Shown here one piece after another: positions 53,419 through 63,079 of a stretch of 64,000 nt of DNA (positions are counted from its first letter, which is position 1; each line of letters opens with the position of its first letter). Source of the stretch: Sedimentitalea sp042687825 (GTDB taxonomy: Bacteria > Pseudomonadota > Alphaproteobacteria > Rhodobacterales > Rhodobacteraceae); assembly GCF_042687825.1 (NCBI RefSeq), contig NZ_JBHUQE010000004.1, positions 124,001-188,000 of the forward strand, read 5' to 3'. A program made the position numbers and the translations under genes. Below the pieces are notes generated by a model. That model saw nothing but the letters and a program-made list of their open reading frames with translations, did not search any database and had not been told where the DNA came from.

Positions 53419-55047
53419 ATGGCGCGTTTCACGGTATTCGCCGGGACAGTGGTCTTTGCCATCCTGTCCCTGTTTGGCCTGATGTTCAGTTGGTGGTTCG
53501 TCTTTCCGCTGGCGATTTTCGGGTTTCTGGCGGCTCTGGGCACGTATGATGTGCTGCAACCCCGACATTCGATCCTGCGAAACTATCCGGTGATCGGCCA
53601 CATGCGGTTCCTGTTCGAGGGTATCCGGCCCGAGATCCGGCAATATCTGATCGAAAACGATCAGGACGAGGAACCGTTTTCGCGCGACAAGCGATCGATC
53701 GTCTATCAGCGCGCCAAGGGGGTCGAGGACAAGCGCCCGTTCGGGACCCGGATGCGGGTTTATGATTCCGGCTATGAATGGCTGACCCATTCCGTGGTGC
53801 CGAAAAAGATCGCCAACGAAGATTTCCGTGTCACCATCGGTGGGCCCGAATGCAAGAAACCCTATGAAGCCTCGATCTACAACATTTCCGCAATGAGTTT
53901 CGGGTCGTTGTCCGCCAATGCCATTCTGGCCCTGAATATTGGCGCAAAAAAGGGCGGCTTTGCGCACGACACCGGCGAGGGCGGCGTCAGCCGGTATCAC
54001 CGCGAGGGCGGTGGCGACCTGATCTATGAAGTCGGGTCGGGCTATTTCGGCTGCCGCACCGATAGCGGGCGGTTCGATGTCGACAAGTTCCGAAAACAGG
54101 CCGGGCACCCGCAGGTCAAGATGATCGAGCTCAAGCTGAGCCAGGGCGCCAAGCCGGGTCATGGCGGGGTGTTGCCGGCATCCAAGATCACCCCCGAGAT
54201 CGCCGAGGCACGGGATATTCCGATGGGCCAGGATTGCCTGTCGCCGGCCTCGCACCCGGAATTCACAACCCCGATCGAGATGATGCAGTTCATCAAGAAA
54301 CTGCGCGACAACGCCCATGGAAAACCGGTGGGGTTCAAGTTGTGCATCGGCCACCGCCGCGAATTCATGTGTATCATCAAGGCGATGCTCGAAACAAAGA
54401 TCGTGCCTGATTTCATTGTCGTCGACGGCAAAGAGGGCGGCACCGGTGCGGCGCCGCTGGAGTTTGCCAACCATATGGGCATGCCGCTGGTCGAAGGATT
54501 GACCTTTGCCCACAACGCATTGCGCGGTGCGGGGCTGCGCAGCCAGGTCAAGCTGGGCGCGTCGGGCAAGCTGGTGACATCCTTTGACATTGCCAAGGCG
54601 CTGGCGCTGGGGGCGGACTGGGCGAACTCGGCGCGCGGGTTCATGTTCGCGATCGGCTGCATTCAGGCACAGGCCTGCCACACCAACGAATGCCCGGTCG
54701 GCGTCGCCACGCAGGATCCGCTGCGTCAGCGCGCCGTCGATGTCACCCGGAAATCCGAGCGGGTATACCGGTTTCACCGCAACACCATGCATGCGCTGGC
54801 GGAAATGACCGGTGCGGCCGGGCTGGATCACCCTGGCGAGTTCCTGCCGCATCACCTGATCACGCGGGAAAGCGACCGCGACATGGTCACGGGCGACGAG
54901 ATCTACCCCTATCTGCCCGAGGGCTTTCTGCTGCGCGAAGAAGAGGATGAATTCGGCTATCTCATGCGCTGGCGGCGCTCACGGGCCTCCAGTTTCGAAC
55001 CGTTCGATCTGCCCTTGATCGAGGCCGGTCTGGAACAACGCGCATGA
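53419..55047 (+). CDS. Membrane-anchored FMN-binding glutamate synthase family protein
   Basis: 542 aa. Two N-terminal hydrophobic helices (residues about 5-45, FAILSLFGLMFSWWFVFPLA) anchor a GltS FMN/iron-sulfur domain. YNISAMSFGSLSANAILAL, SQGAKPGHGGVLPASKITPE, DGKEGGTGAAPLEFANHMGM and GADWANSARGFMFAIGC are typical of the GltB synthase domain. Cysteines at 414, 420 and 425 (CX5CX4C) bind a 3Fe-4S cluster. There is no glutaminase domain or GltD partner, so it is not a classical GOGAT. It is probably a glutamate- or amine-linked oxidoreductase working with the adjacent aminotransferases. Confidence 0.88.
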   Translation: MARFTVFAGTVVFAILSLFGLMFSWWFVFPLAIFGFLAALGTYDVLQPRHSILRNYPVIGHMRFLFEGIRPEIRQYLIENDQDEEPFSRDKRSIVYQRAKGVEDKRPFGTRMRVYDSGYEWLTHSVVPKKIANEDFRVTIGGPECKKPYEASIYNISAMSFGSLSANAILALNIGAKKGGFAHDTGEGGVSRYHREGGGDLIYEVGSGYFGCRTDSGRFDVDKFRKQAGHPQVKMIELKLSQGAKPGHGGVLPASKITPEIAEARDIPMGQDCLSPASHPEFTTPIEMMQFIKKLRDNAHGKPVGFKLCIGHRREFMCIIKAMLETKIVPDFIVVDGKEGGTGAAPLEFANHMGMPLVEGLTFAHNALRGAGLRSQVKLGASGKLVTSFDIAKALALGADWANSARGFMFAIGCIQAQACHTNECPVGVATQDPLRQRAVDVTRKSERVYRFHRNTMHALAEMTGAAGLDHPGEFLPHHLITRESDRDMVTGDEIYPYLPEGFLLREEEDEFGYLMRWRRSRASSFEPFDLPLIEAGLEQRA

Positions 55048-55060
55048 GGAGGGGCCTCAG

Positions 55061-55630
55061 ATGACAGACGAGGTTGCACTTGAACCGATTTCGGACGCGG
55101 ACTGGCCCGAGGACATTGCCGACATGCTGGGCGGCTTTGCCGGCGGTCTGAATGTCTATCGCACCATGGCGCATCATCCCGATCTGCTGCGGGCCTGGAC
55201 CGATCTGCGCGAACATGTGGTCAACCGGAACGTTCTGGGGCGTCAGCGCACCGAGGTCGTCATTCTGCGCACCGGGCATCGGCTGGGATCCAGCTATGAA
55301 TGGCATCAGCATGTGGTGCGCGGGAGAAAATACGGCTTGGGCGACGCCCGCATCGACCGGATTCGCGGTCCGGTAGCGGCGATGCCGCCCGAGGATGCGG
55401 TGCTGGCGCAGGCCGTGGACGAATTGTACGATGCCGGCGGTCTGACTCGGGCAACGGTGCAGTCGCTGACCCGGGCGGTCGGGACCAAGGGGGTCTTTGA
55501 CCTGATGGCGACGGTCGGGTTTTACAGCACTCTTGGGTTCATCCTGAACAGTTTCGGCACGCCGCTGGATGACGATATCCAGGCGGAACTGGACTCGGCA
55601 CCGTTCCAGCCCGGGGACGCCGGGGCCTGA
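55061..55630 (+). CDS. Carboxymuconolactone decarboxylase (AhpD-like) family protein
   Basis: 189 aa CMD-fold helical protein. The core NVYRTMAHHPDLLRAWTDLR, LGRQRTEVVILRTGHRLGSSYEWHQHV is typical of the group. The redox CxxC of AhpD is absent (SSYEWHQH instead), so it should not be a peroxidase-recycling AhpD; decarboxylase or isomerase-like chemistry is more likely. The gene lies 13 bases after the glutamate-synthase-like gene and ends the forward operon. Confidence 0.85.
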   Translation: MTDEVALEPISDADWPEDIADMLGGFAGGLNVYRTMAHHPDLLRAWTDLREHVVNRNVLGRQRTEVVILRTGHRLGSSYEWHQHVVRGRKYGLGDARIDRIRGPVAAMPPEDAVLAQAVDELYDAGGLTRATVQSLTRAVGTKGVFDLMATVGFYSTLGFILNSFGTPLDDDIQAELDSAPFQPGDAGA

Positions 55631-55648
55631 TTGCCGCCATGGCGCGGA

Positions 55649-56605
55649 TCATTCCATTGGAAAATGGCAGGCGGCGGCATGGGGCGTGTCGCCCAGTGCC
55701 GGGCGCTCGGCCCGACAGATATCCTGAACCTTCCAGCAGCGAGGCGCAAACGGACAGCCGGGCAAGTTCGCCAGCGGCGAGGGCAACTCGCCGGTCAGTT
55801 TGATCCGTTCCTTCGCGCCGGTCGGGTCGGCCCGCGGAGTCGCTGACAGCAGTGCCTTGGTATAGGGGTGTTTGGGCGCAGCGAAGACCGCGTCCTTAGA
55901 GCCGGTTTCGACGGCCTGTCCCAGATACATGACGATGATGTCGTCCGAGACGTGGCGCACGACGCTCAGATCGTGGCTGATGAACAGATAGGCCAGGCCC
56001 AGGCGATCCTGCAGCTCGACCAGCAGGTTCAGGATCGCCGACTGGATCGACACGTCCAGCGCCGAGACCGGTTCGTCCAGCACAAGCACCTTGGGGTCCA
56101 GCATCAGCGCCCGGGCAACCGCGATACGCTGACGCTGCCCGCCCGAGAACATGTGCGGATACCGGTCGAAATGTTCCGGGCGCAGCCCAACCAGACGCAG
56201 GATATCTCGCGCCTTTTCCTCGCGCTCTGCAGCTTTGAGATCGCGGCGGTTGATGGCGAGGGGTTCCATCAGGATGGTGCCGATCCGCTGCCGCGGATTG
56301 AGCGACCCATACGGATCCTGAAACACGATCTGCACCGAGGTGCGCAATTCCGGCCAGCCTTCGCGAACCACCGGCTTGCCGTCCAGCAGCAGTTGTCCCG
56401 AGGTCGGCTCCTCGATCATCGTGACCATGCGGGCCAGGGTGGACTTGCCACAGCCGGATTCACCGACCACCGCCAGGGTCTTGCCGGCATAGAGATTGAA
56501 ATCCACCCGCTGCACCGCGCGCAGCACCTGCGGTTTGGCGAAAAGACCGCCGCCGACGTCATAATGGCGGGCCAGCGCCTTGGCACTCATCACGGGCTGA
56601 GTCAT
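55649..56605 (-). CDS. Dipeptide/oligopeptide ABC transporter ATP-binding protein DppF
   Basis: 318 aa ATPase. Walker [11 protein letters not shown]-loop [14 protein letters not shown], signature [15 protein letters not shown] and Walker [13 protein letters not shown] are all present. The C-terminal oligopeptide/dipeptide extension ([20 protein letters not shown]) contains the cysteines that form the iron-sulfur site known in Dpp-type ATPases. It overlaps dppD by four bases and is the last gene of the transporter operon, convergent with the CMD gene (18-base gap). Confidence 0.92.
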   Translation of the reverse strand: MTQPVMSAKALARHYDVGGGLFAKPQVLRAVQRVDFNLYAGKTLAVVGESGCGKSTLARMVTMIEEPTSGQLLLDGKPVVREGWPELRTSVQIVFQDPYGSLNPRQRIGTILMEPLAINRRDLKAAEREEKARDILRLVGLRPEHFDRYPHMFSGGQRQRIAVARALMLDPKVLVLDEPVSALDVSIQSAILNLLVELQDRLGLAYLFISHDLSVVRHVSDDIIVMYLGQAVETGSKDAVFAAPKHPYTKALLSATPRADPTGAKERIKLTGELPSPLANLPGCPFAPRCWKVQDICRAERPALGDTPHAAACHFPME

Positions 56606-57579
56606 GAAGCAATCCTTTCGTCACCGTTCAGCGGATAGTGGCAACGGGCGCGGCCCATGGCATCGCTTTGCGGCCTGGGCGGTTCGGCCTTGCATTTCGC
56701 ATCGGCGAATTTGCAGCGCGGCGAGAACAGACAGCCCCTGGGCCTGTCGAACTGGCCGGGCACCACGCCGGGGATCGTCGGCAGCAGCTTTTCGGTGGCG
56801 CGTTCCGGCAAGGCGCTGAGCAGCGCCGCCGTATAGGGATGGTGCGGCCTTTCGAACAGGTCCGTCACCGGCTGCTCTTCGATCTTCTGGCCGGCATATT
56901 GCACGCTGACCCGCTCGGCGGTTTCCGCCACAACGCCCATGTCATGGGTGATCAGCACCAGGCCCATGCCGGCGTCGTCGCGCAGGCTGATCAGCAGATC
57001 GAGGATCTGCGCCTGGATGGTCACGTCCAGCGCCGTGGTCGGTTCGTCGGCAATCAACAGCTTGGGACGGCAGGCAATGGCCATGGCGATCATCACCCGC
57101 TGGTTCATGCCGCCGGACATCTGGTGCGGAAAGGACGACAGGCGTTTTTCCGGGGCCGGGATGCCGACCTGTTCGAACAGTTCGATGGCGCGTGCATGGC
57201 GCGCGGCGCGGTCCAGCCCGAGGTGATAGCGCAGCGCCTCCTTGATCTGCCAGCCGACGGTGAAACAGGGGTTCAGCGAGGACATCGGTTCCTGAAAGAT
57301 CATCGACAGATCCTTGCCGACGATTCTGCGCCGTGCCGCCGCGGTCAGGGTGCCGAGGTCGTGACCGTCAAACAGCATCTCGTCGGCGGTGATCGTCGCC
57401 GTCCAGGGCAACAACCCCATCAGGGCCAGCATCGACACCGATTTCCCCGAGCCGGATTCCCCGACGATTGCCAGGATATCGCCGGTATCGACATCGACAT
57501 CGACCGCATCCACGGCCCGGAACTGGCCCGAGGCGGTCGTGAAATCGACACTGAGATTGCGAATGCGCAGCAGGCTCAT
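56602..57579 (-). CDS. Dipeptide/oligopeptide ABC transporter ATP-binding protein DppD
   Basis: 325 aa ATPase. Walker [11 protein letters not shown]-loop [15 protein letters not shown], signature [15 protein letters not shown] and [12 protein letters not shown]. The C-terminal peptide-transporter extension ([20 protein letters not shown]) has a four-cysteine arrangement like DppF. It forms a heterodimer with DppF to power import. Gap to dppC is four bases. Confidence 0.92.
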   Translation of the reverse strand: MSLLRIRNLSVDFTTASGQFRAVDAVDVDVDTGDILAIVGESGSGKSVSMLALMGLLPWTATITADEMLFDGHDLGTLTAAARRRIVGKDLSMIFQEPMSSLNPCFTVGWQIKEALRYHLGLDRAARHARAIELFEQVGIPAPEKRLSSFPHQMSGGMNQRVMIAMAIACRPKLLIADEPTTALDVTIQAQILDLLISLRDDAGMGLVLITHDMGVVAETAERVSVQYAGQKIEEQPVTDLFERPHHPYTAALLSALPERATEKLLPTIPGVVPGQFDRPRGCLFSPRCKFADAKCKAEPPRPQSDAMGRARCHYPLNGDERIAS

Positions 57580-57583
57580 CGGA

Positions 57584-58489
57584 TCAACTCCGCTTCAGTT
57601 TCGGATCAAGCGCATCACGCAACCCGTCGCCCATCAGGTTGATCGCCAGAACGGTGATCAGGATGGTCAGGCCGGGAAAGGTCACGACCCACCAGGCGCG
57701 CAGGATGAACTCGCGGGCTTCGGCCAGCATGGTGCCCCATTCCGGGGTCGGCGGCTGGGCGCCCATGCCGAGAAAGCCCAGCGCCGCAACATCCAGAATG
57801 GCGCTGGAAAAAGACAGCGCCCCCTGCACGATGATCGGCGCCAGGCAATTGGGCAGAACGGTGATGAACATCAGATGCAACTGGCCGGCGCCCGCCACAC
57901 GGGCCGAGGTGACATAGTCCTTCTGCCGTTCGGACATGATGCTGGCGCGGGTCAGGCGCACGTAATGCGGCTGCTGCACGATGGCGATGGCAATCAGCGC
58001 GTTGGTCAGACTGGGACCCAGGATCGCCACCAGCACCAGCGCCAGCAGCAGGGACGGGAAGGCCAGCACGATATCCATGATCCGCATGATCACGCTGTCC
58101 AGCCATTTTGGCGCGAACCCGGCGATCAACCCGATCAGAATGCCGCCGGTGGCGGCCACGGCCACCACGACAACGCCGACAAAGAACGAGAACCGCGCGC
58201 CTTCGATCAGACGCGACAGCATATCCCGGCCCAGCGGGTCGGTGCCCAGCGGGAACGCCCAGCTGCCCCCCTCCTGCCATGCCGGCGGCTGCAGGGCGTG
58301 TTCGCGGAACTGCTCGGTCGGATCATAAGGCGCAAGCAGCGGTGCGAATGCGGCAATGATGATGAAGGCGATGAACACCCACAGGCCAAAGACGGCGCCG
58401 CGGTTCTCCTGAAAGTAGTACCAGAATTCGCGCAGGCGGCTGGGGCGTTCCACCGTCGTTTCAGGGTCGGAAGACAGCGTATCGGTCAT
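57584..58489 (-). CDS. Dipeptide ABC transporter permease DppC
   Basis: 301 aa with six transmembrane helices. The N-terminal OppC domain ([20 protein letters not shown]) and the coupling EAA-like loop ([20 protein letters not shown]) are visible. [20 protein letters not shown] is the DppC/OppC family signature. Start and stop abut dppB and dppD. Confidence 0.92.
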   Translation of the reverse strand: MTDTLSSDPETTVERPSRLREFWYYFQENRGAVFGLWVFIAFIIIAAFAPLLAPYDPTEQFREHALQPPAWQEGGSWAFPLGTDPLGRDMLSRLIEGARFSFFVGVVVVAVAATGGILIGLIAGFAPKWLDSVIMRIMDIVLAFPSLLLALVLVAILGPSLTNALIAIAIVQQPHYVRLTRASIMSERQKDYVTSARVAGAGQLHLMFITVLPNCLAPIIVQGALSFSSAILDVAALGFLGMGAQPPTPEWGTMLAEAREFILRAWWVVTFPGLTILITVLAINLMGDGLRDALDPKLKRS

Positions 58490-59497
58490 TTAGTTCTTCC
58501 TGATTTTCGGGTTGATGACGCCATAGAGAACGTCGACCGTGAGGTTCACCAGCATTACGATGAGGGCAATCATCAACAGGCCGCCCTGGACCACCGGGTA
58601 GTCCCGGCGAAAGATGCTGTCGACCATCCATTTTCCGATGCCGGGCCAGCTGAAAATCGTTTCGGTCAGGATCGCGCCCGCCAAAAGCGTGCCGACCGAC
58701 AGACCGATCACCGTGATTACCGGAATCAGCGCATTTCGCAGGGCATGGATCCCGTTGATCCGGCCCGGTGTCAGTCCCTTGGCGCGGGCCGTCCGGATAT
58801 AGTCTTCGCCCAGGACTTCCAGCATCGCCGAGCGGGTCTGGCGCGCGATCACCGCCAGCGGGATGGTGCCCAGCACGATCGTTGGCAACAAGAGATGGCG
58901 CACCGCTGATGCAAAGGCGCCGCTTTGGCCCGATGCCAGACTGTCGATCAGCATGAACCCGGTGGCGTCGGGAAAATAGTACACGAGGTCGATGCGGCCA
59001 GAGACCGGCGTCCATTGCAGATTGCCGGAAAACACGATGATCAGCAGCAGCGCCCACCAGAAGATCGGCATCGAATAGCCGACCAAAGCGGTGGACATCA
59101 GCGCGCGGTCAAAGAATTTGCCGCGGTTGACGGCCGCGATCACACCGGCAGGCAGCCCCAGAACCACGGCGAAAACCATGGCGCAGATGGACAATTCCAG
59201 GGTTGCCGGGAACAGGGAAAAGAACTCGTCCCAGACTGGGCGCTTGGTCACGAAGGAATTGCCCAGGTCGCCCTGCAGAATTCCGGTGAGGTAATCCCAG
59301 AATTGCGCATAGACCGGACGGTCAAAGCCGAATTGCCGGGTCAGCTCCTGATACCGTTCTTCGGTCAGGCCGCGTTCACCGGCCATGACGATGATCGGAT
59401 CGCCCGGCAGCACTCTGATGAAGGCAAAGGAAATCAGAGCCACGCCGATAAAGGTCGGGACAAAGGTCAGCAGTCGTGAACCAAGATATTTCAACAT
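58490..59497 (-). CDS. Dipeptide ABC transporter permease DppB
   Basis: 335 aa with six helices. It starts MLKYLGSRLLTFVPTFIGVA, typical of DppB. The coupling loop is DYIRTARAKGLTPGRINGIH, and the C-terminal DVLYGVINPKIRKN is conserved. Its ATG overlaps the end of the M24 peptidase gene by seven bases. Confidence 0.92.
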   Translation of the reverse strand: MLKYLGSRLLTFVPTFIGVALISFAFIRVLPGDPIIVMAGERGLTEERYQELTRQFGFDRPVYAQFWDYLTGILQGDLGNSFVTKRPVWDEFFSLFPATLELSICAMVFAVVLGLPAGVIAAVNRGKFFDRALMSTALVGYSMPIFWWALLLIIVFSGNLQWTPVSGRIDLVYYFPDATGFMLIDSLASGQSGAFASAVRHLLLPTIVLGTIPLAVIARQTRSAMLEVLGEDYIRTARAKGLTPGRINGIHALRNALIPVITVIGLSVGTLLAGAILTETIFSWPGIGKWMVDSIFRRDYPVVQGGLLMIALIVMLVNLTVDVLYGVINPKIRKN

Positions 59498-60600
59498 GGC
59501 AGGATCGTCAGCTCCTTCGGAAACGTGGTCAGCGACAGGCAGGCGTCCTCGGTAACCAGGACATCGTCTTCGATCCTGACGCCAAATTTGCCGATTGCAT
59601 AGAGGCCAGGCTCATTCGTATAGACCGTGCCCGCAGGCAACGGCATGTGGTTGCCACGCACGATATAGGGGGCTTCGTGCACGTCGCGCCCCAACCCGTG
59701 GCCGGTTTTCGTGCGGACGCGGTCGGCAAATGGCGATTGTTCCAGCACGGTCGTCACCGCATCGTCGATCTGGTGCGCCGTCACGCCGGCGCGGGTCACC
59801 GCATGGCCGCGCAGATTGGCCTGCAGAACGGTGTCATAGACTGCGCACGCCTCGTCATCGGCATGGCCCAGGAAAACGGTGCGGGTGATGTCGGCGGCGA
59901 ATCCGTCCTTGCGGGCGCCGAAATCCAGCAACAGGGCATCGCCCGCCTGCACCGCGTAATCCGCGCGGGCATGGGCATGGGGCCGGGCCGAATTGTCGCC
60001 GGCCGCGACAATGGGCGCAAAGGCCAGGTCCTGGGCGCCTTCGGCGAACAGCGACTGGATCAGCACCTGTTCGATCTGCGTCTCGGTCTGTCCGATGCGC
60101 ACGCTGTCTAGCGTGCGCGTCAGAGCGCGTTCGGAAATGGCGATGGCAGCGCGCAGGGCCGCGATATCCTCGGGTGTCTTGATCATCCGCAGCCCTGAAA
60201 TGGCGCGTTCTCCATCGATGATGCGCAGGTCGGGTTGGGCGGCCTTCAGCGCGTGATGCACAAAGACCCGCATCACCTGACCTTCGACCGCCAGCGATGT
60301 GATCGACAGATGCGCCAGCAGGGCGGCAAAGGCCGCATCATAGCCGTCCTGATCGCGCCAGTCGAACACCGCGCCGTCAAACCCCACCAGATCCCAACTG
60401 CGTAATTCCAGATTGGGGACCAGTGCCGCCGCCGGACCGGTGGCCGGAATCACCAGCAGAAAGGGACGTTCGTGGCTCATGAAAGAGCGATTCAGCGCCC
60501 GGGTGAAATTCGGGCCGGGCACCAGCGCCACCGCATCGACACCAAGATCGGCGGCGACCCGGGCATAGTCGGTCAAGCGGTCGGAAACAGACTGCGACAC
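59491..60600 (-). CDS. M24 family Xaa-Pro peptidase in the dpp operon
   Basis: 369 aa. The N-terminal creatinase-like domain (1-140) is followed by the pita-bread metallopeptidase with all metal ligands: DFGARKDGFAADITRTVFLG (two Asp), GHGLGRDVHE (His), NEPGLY (Glu) and VRIEDDVLVT (Glu). It has no signal peptide and should be cytosolic. It sits between dppA and dppB, so it probably processes imported proline-containing peptides or a related amidic substrate. Its start lies 61 bases after dppA, with a stem-loop in the gap. Confidence 0.9.
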   Translation of the reverse strand: MSQSVSDRLTDYARVAADLGVDAVALVPGPNFTRALNRSFMSHERPFLLVIPATGPAAALVPNLELRSWDLVGFDGAVFDWRDQDGYDAAFAALLAHLSITSLAVEGQVMRVFVHHALKAAQPDLRIIDGERAISGLRMIKTPEDIAALRAAIAISERALTRTLDSVRIGQTETQIEQVLIQSLFAEGAQDLAFAPIVAAGDNSARPHAHARADYAVQAGDALLLDFGARKDGFAADITRTVFLGHADDEACAVYDTVLQANLRGHAVTRAGVTAHQIDDAVTTVLEQSPFADRVRTKTGHGLGRDVHEAPYIVRGNHMPLPAGTVYTNEPGLYAIGKFGVRIEDDVLVTEDACLSLTTFPKELTILPC

Positions 60601-60626
60601 GGCTGGGCCTTTCAGATTCGGGAAAT

Positions 60627-60652
60627 CGGGGCGGCCTGATTTGGCTGCCCCG
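60627..60652 (-). promoter_or_regulatory. Intercistronic stem-loop after dppA
   Basis: On the mRNA strand, CGGGGC pairs with GCCCCG, with an inner GCC/GGC after one A-C mismatch and a loop AAATCA. ATTT follows. Hairpins at this position commonly protect the abundant binding-protein mRNA or attenuate the downstream transporter genes. Confidence 0.55.
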
Positions 60653-60661
60653 AAACAGGTT

Positions 60662-62251
60662 TTACTTCAGTCCGACGGCGTTGAAGATGTGGCCGCCCAG
60701 CGGATGCACCACATAATTGTCCACCTCGGGCCGCATGGTCATGTAGACCACGGAATGCGCGATGGTGGCCCAGGGGGCCTGTTCCTTGAACACGACCTGC
60801 GCCTGTTCATACAAGGGCTGGCGCTCGGCCTGGGTCGGCAGGACCTTTGCCTTTTGGATCAGATCCTCAAAGGGCTGATGGCACCATTGCGCCCGATTCG
60901 AGTTTTCGCGCCCGTCACAGCCCAGCAGAACCGCCAGAAAGTTGTCCGGATCGCCATTGTCACCGGTCCAGCCCAGCAGCACCGCGCCGTCGCGGTCCAG
61001 TTCCCGCGAACGGCTGAGATACTCGCCCCACTCATAGGAGACGATTTCCACGTTCACGCCGATCTTGGCGAAATCCGCCTGCATCAACTCGGCCATGCGC
61101 CGCGCGTTCGGGTTATAGGGGCGCTGCACCGGCATCGCCCAGATCTTGAGCGTCAGGTCCGACACGCCTTCGGCTTCCAGCATTGCCTTGGCCGCTTCGG
61201 GGTCATGGGGATCGTCCACGATCGCGTCGTTATAGGACCACATGGTCGGCGGGATCGGATTCTTGGCGATCTGTCCCGAGCCCTGAAACACCACGTCGAT
61301 AATCGCCTGCTTGTCGATCGCCATGTTCAGCGCCTTGCGCACCTTGGGATTGTCATAGGGCGGCAGGGTGGTGTTGTAGGCCAGATACCCGACATTCAAC
61401 CCTTCCTGCTCCATCACCACGATGCTCTCATTGGCCTTCATGTCGGAGATATCGGCCGGGTTCGGATAGGCCATGACATGACATTCGCCCGCCTGAACCT
61501 TTTGATAGCGCACGCTCGCATCCGGCGTGATGGCAAAGATCAGCGCCTCGACGCGCGCCGGCTCGCCCCAATAGGCGTCGTTGCGCAGATAGCGGATCAC
61601 CGCGTCCTTCTGATAGGCTTGGAAAATGAACGGACCGGTGCCGATCGGTGCCTGGTTCAGCAGTTCCGGCGTGCCCGCATCCATCATCGCCTGTCCGTAT
61701 TCAGCTGAAACGATGCTGGCGAAATCCATTGCCATGTTCGCGACAAAGGGCGCTTCGGGACGGTTCAGGTGGAACTTGACGGTGTGATCGTCGACCTTTT
61801 CGATGCTCTTGATCAGATCCGGCATCGACATGCCGCCGAAATACTCCCAGGTGCCGCCGGATACCTTATGGTAGGGGTGGTCCGGGTTGCCCTGCCGGTC
61901 AAACGAGAACAGCACGTCGTCGGCATTGAAATCGCGGGTCGGGGTGAAATTCGCATTCGAATGGAATTTGACGCCCTTGCGCAGATTGAATGTCACGGTC
62001 AGCCCGTCGTCGGATACTTCCCAGCTTTCGGCCAGCCCGGGGATCACTTCGGTGGTGCCGACCTTGAATTCCGCCAGCCGGTTGTAGATCGGATGGCTCG
62101 AGGCATCAAAAGTGGTGCCGGCGGTGTACAGGGCCGGGTCAAAGCCTTCGGGCGATCCCTCGGAACAATAGACAAGCGCCTGCGCCGAGGCGGATCCGGC
62201 ACAGAGTGCCAGCGCCGTCGCACCGGCCGCCAGATATGATTTCAGAGTCAT
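60662..62251 (-). CDS. ABC transporter substrate-binding protein DppA
   Basis: 529 aa periplasmic family 5 solute-binding protein. A signal peptide (MTLKSYLAAGATALALCAGS, cut near ASA-QA) precedes ALVYCSEGSPEGFDPALYTA, the usual DppA opening. YNRLAEFKVGTTEVIPGLAE, GTGPFIFQAYQKDAVIRYLR and YNPNARRMAELMQADFAKIG are family segments. First gene of the operon dppA-M24-dppB-dppC-dppD-dppF. GGGAG lies seven bases before the ATG. Ligand is a peptide or peptide-like compound by family. Confidence 0.92.
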   Translation of the reverse strand: MTLKSYLAAGATALALCAGSASAQALVYCSEGSPEGFDPALYTAGTTFDASSHPIYNRLAEFKVGTTEVIPGLAESWEVSDDGLTVTFNLRKGVKFHSNANFTPTRDFNADDVLFSFDRQGNPDHPYHKVSGGTWEYFGGMSMPDLIKSIEKVDDHTVKFHLNRPEAPFVANMAMDFASIVSAEYGQAMMDAGTPELLNQAPIGTGPFIFQAYQKDAVIRYLRNDAYWGEPARVEALIFAITPDASVRYQKVQAGECHVMAYPNPADISDMKANESIVVMEQEGLNVGYLAYNTTLPPYDNPKVRKALNMAIDKQAIIDVVFQGSGQIAKNPIPPTMWSYNDAIVDDPHDPEAAKAMLEAEGVSDLTLKIWAMPVQRPYNPNARRMAELMQADFAKIGVNVEIVSYEWGEYLSRSRELDRDGAVLLGWTGDNGDPDNFLAVLLGCDGRENSNRAQWCHQPFEDLIQKAKVLPTQAERQPLYEQAQVVFKEQAPWATIAHSVVYMTMRPEVDNYVVHPLGGHIFNAVGLK

Positions 62252-62688
62252 TCTTTTCTCCCAAGTTGTTCGGACTTTTTTTTATTAATGTAGCAGTCAG
62301 CAGATTGGCCGCCCTTGCAGAACGGTCAATGCATGGGCTCACCCTGCCACCGAATGACGCGTCTGAAAAGGGCAGACCCGACGTGAACCGGCACAAGGGC
62401 ACTCCCAGCGGTTCGACCGGACTGTGCCTTTGGCGATCTGCGGGAACCCGGAAACTTCTGTTCGCCGGGGTTCGGGCCGGCAGAGCCATTTGCGCGGTTC
62501 GGCATGCCGGATTTCGCCGGGAAGGGTGAAACGTCCAGGGCAAAACGCCCGAGCATTGCCGGCGGGACGAATGGTTCAGTCCCATGCTTCGGCGCAGAGG
62601 GGACTGTCCGGTCGAGGGGCGGACGGCAATGCAGGCCGGACATGTCGGTCAAGAACCACAGAAATTCCGTCTGACCGCTTTCGGGTAG
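62252..62688. other. Non-coding stretch upstream of dppA
   Basis: 437 bases without a convincing gene. The first 100 bases hold the dppA leader, with an A-run (T8 on the plus strand at about 62276-62283). On the minus strand TTGACC lies about 90 bases before dppA, with no good -10. The open frames here have unnatural composition. The remainder shows no clear structure and may be decayed DNA next to the transposase remnant. Confidence 0.5.
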
Positions 62689-63079
62689 CCCCTGCTTTTC
62701 TATCACCGCTACCATATCGACTGCTCGACGAAGTATCGCTGCAAGGTGCTGCAGGGCGACGTTCGGTTGCGCGCCCGGGACATCTGCGGGCAGGTTTGCT
62801 GCGAGAAGGGAGACAACATCATTCGGGATGTGCTATCGGCGGATCATGTCCATATGTTCGTGCCGGTGCCGCCCGGGCTGGCGGTGAGCGATCTGGTGCG
62901 GCTGATGAAGGGGCGGTCTTCCCACAAGGTCCAACGTGAATGCGCTCAGCTACGCCAGCGTTACGGGGCCGACGTTATTGGGGCCGGGGGTAGTTCTCGA
63001 CGACCAACGGCGCGTTTACCGAAGACATCGTGCTTCATACCTGGAAAAACACATCGCCGATCCTGCCGGCGCCAGCCGG
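62689..63079 (+). pseudogene. Decayed IS200/IS605-family transposase TnpA
   Basis: From 62698 the frame reads FYHRYHIDCSTKYRCKVLQG, then the HUH motif in LSADHVHMFVPVPP and LMKGRSSHKVQRE, as in TnpA tyrosine transposases. After LRQRY (62964) a missing base shifts the frame to RRYWGRG. A TAG at 62991-62993 replaces the expected Tyr codon, FSTTNGAFTEDIV follows, and a second indel near 63035 shifts to YLEKHIADPAGASR, which holds the catalytic-Tyr region. An in-frame TAG at 62686 precedes the match. Two frameshifts and a nonsense codon make it inactive. Confidence 0.8.

Noticed and set aside
55061..55630. AhpD alkylhydroperoxidase
   Set aside because: The redox CxxC is missing (SSYEWHQH at the equivalent site), so only the broader CMD family is supported.
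52078..60600. Ectoine degradation cluster (doeA/doeD) based on an M24 enzyme and aminotransferase
   Set aside because: The M24 gene belongs to the dpp operon on the opposite strand. The protein does not show the ectoine hydrolase opening I would expect, and no doeB deacetylase or ectoine transporter is present.
62424..62939. 171-codon plus-strand frame overlapping the transposase remnant
   Set aside because: It is the out-of-frame reading of the TnpA fossil; its residues show no TnpA motif and the composition is Arg/Ser/Gly noise.
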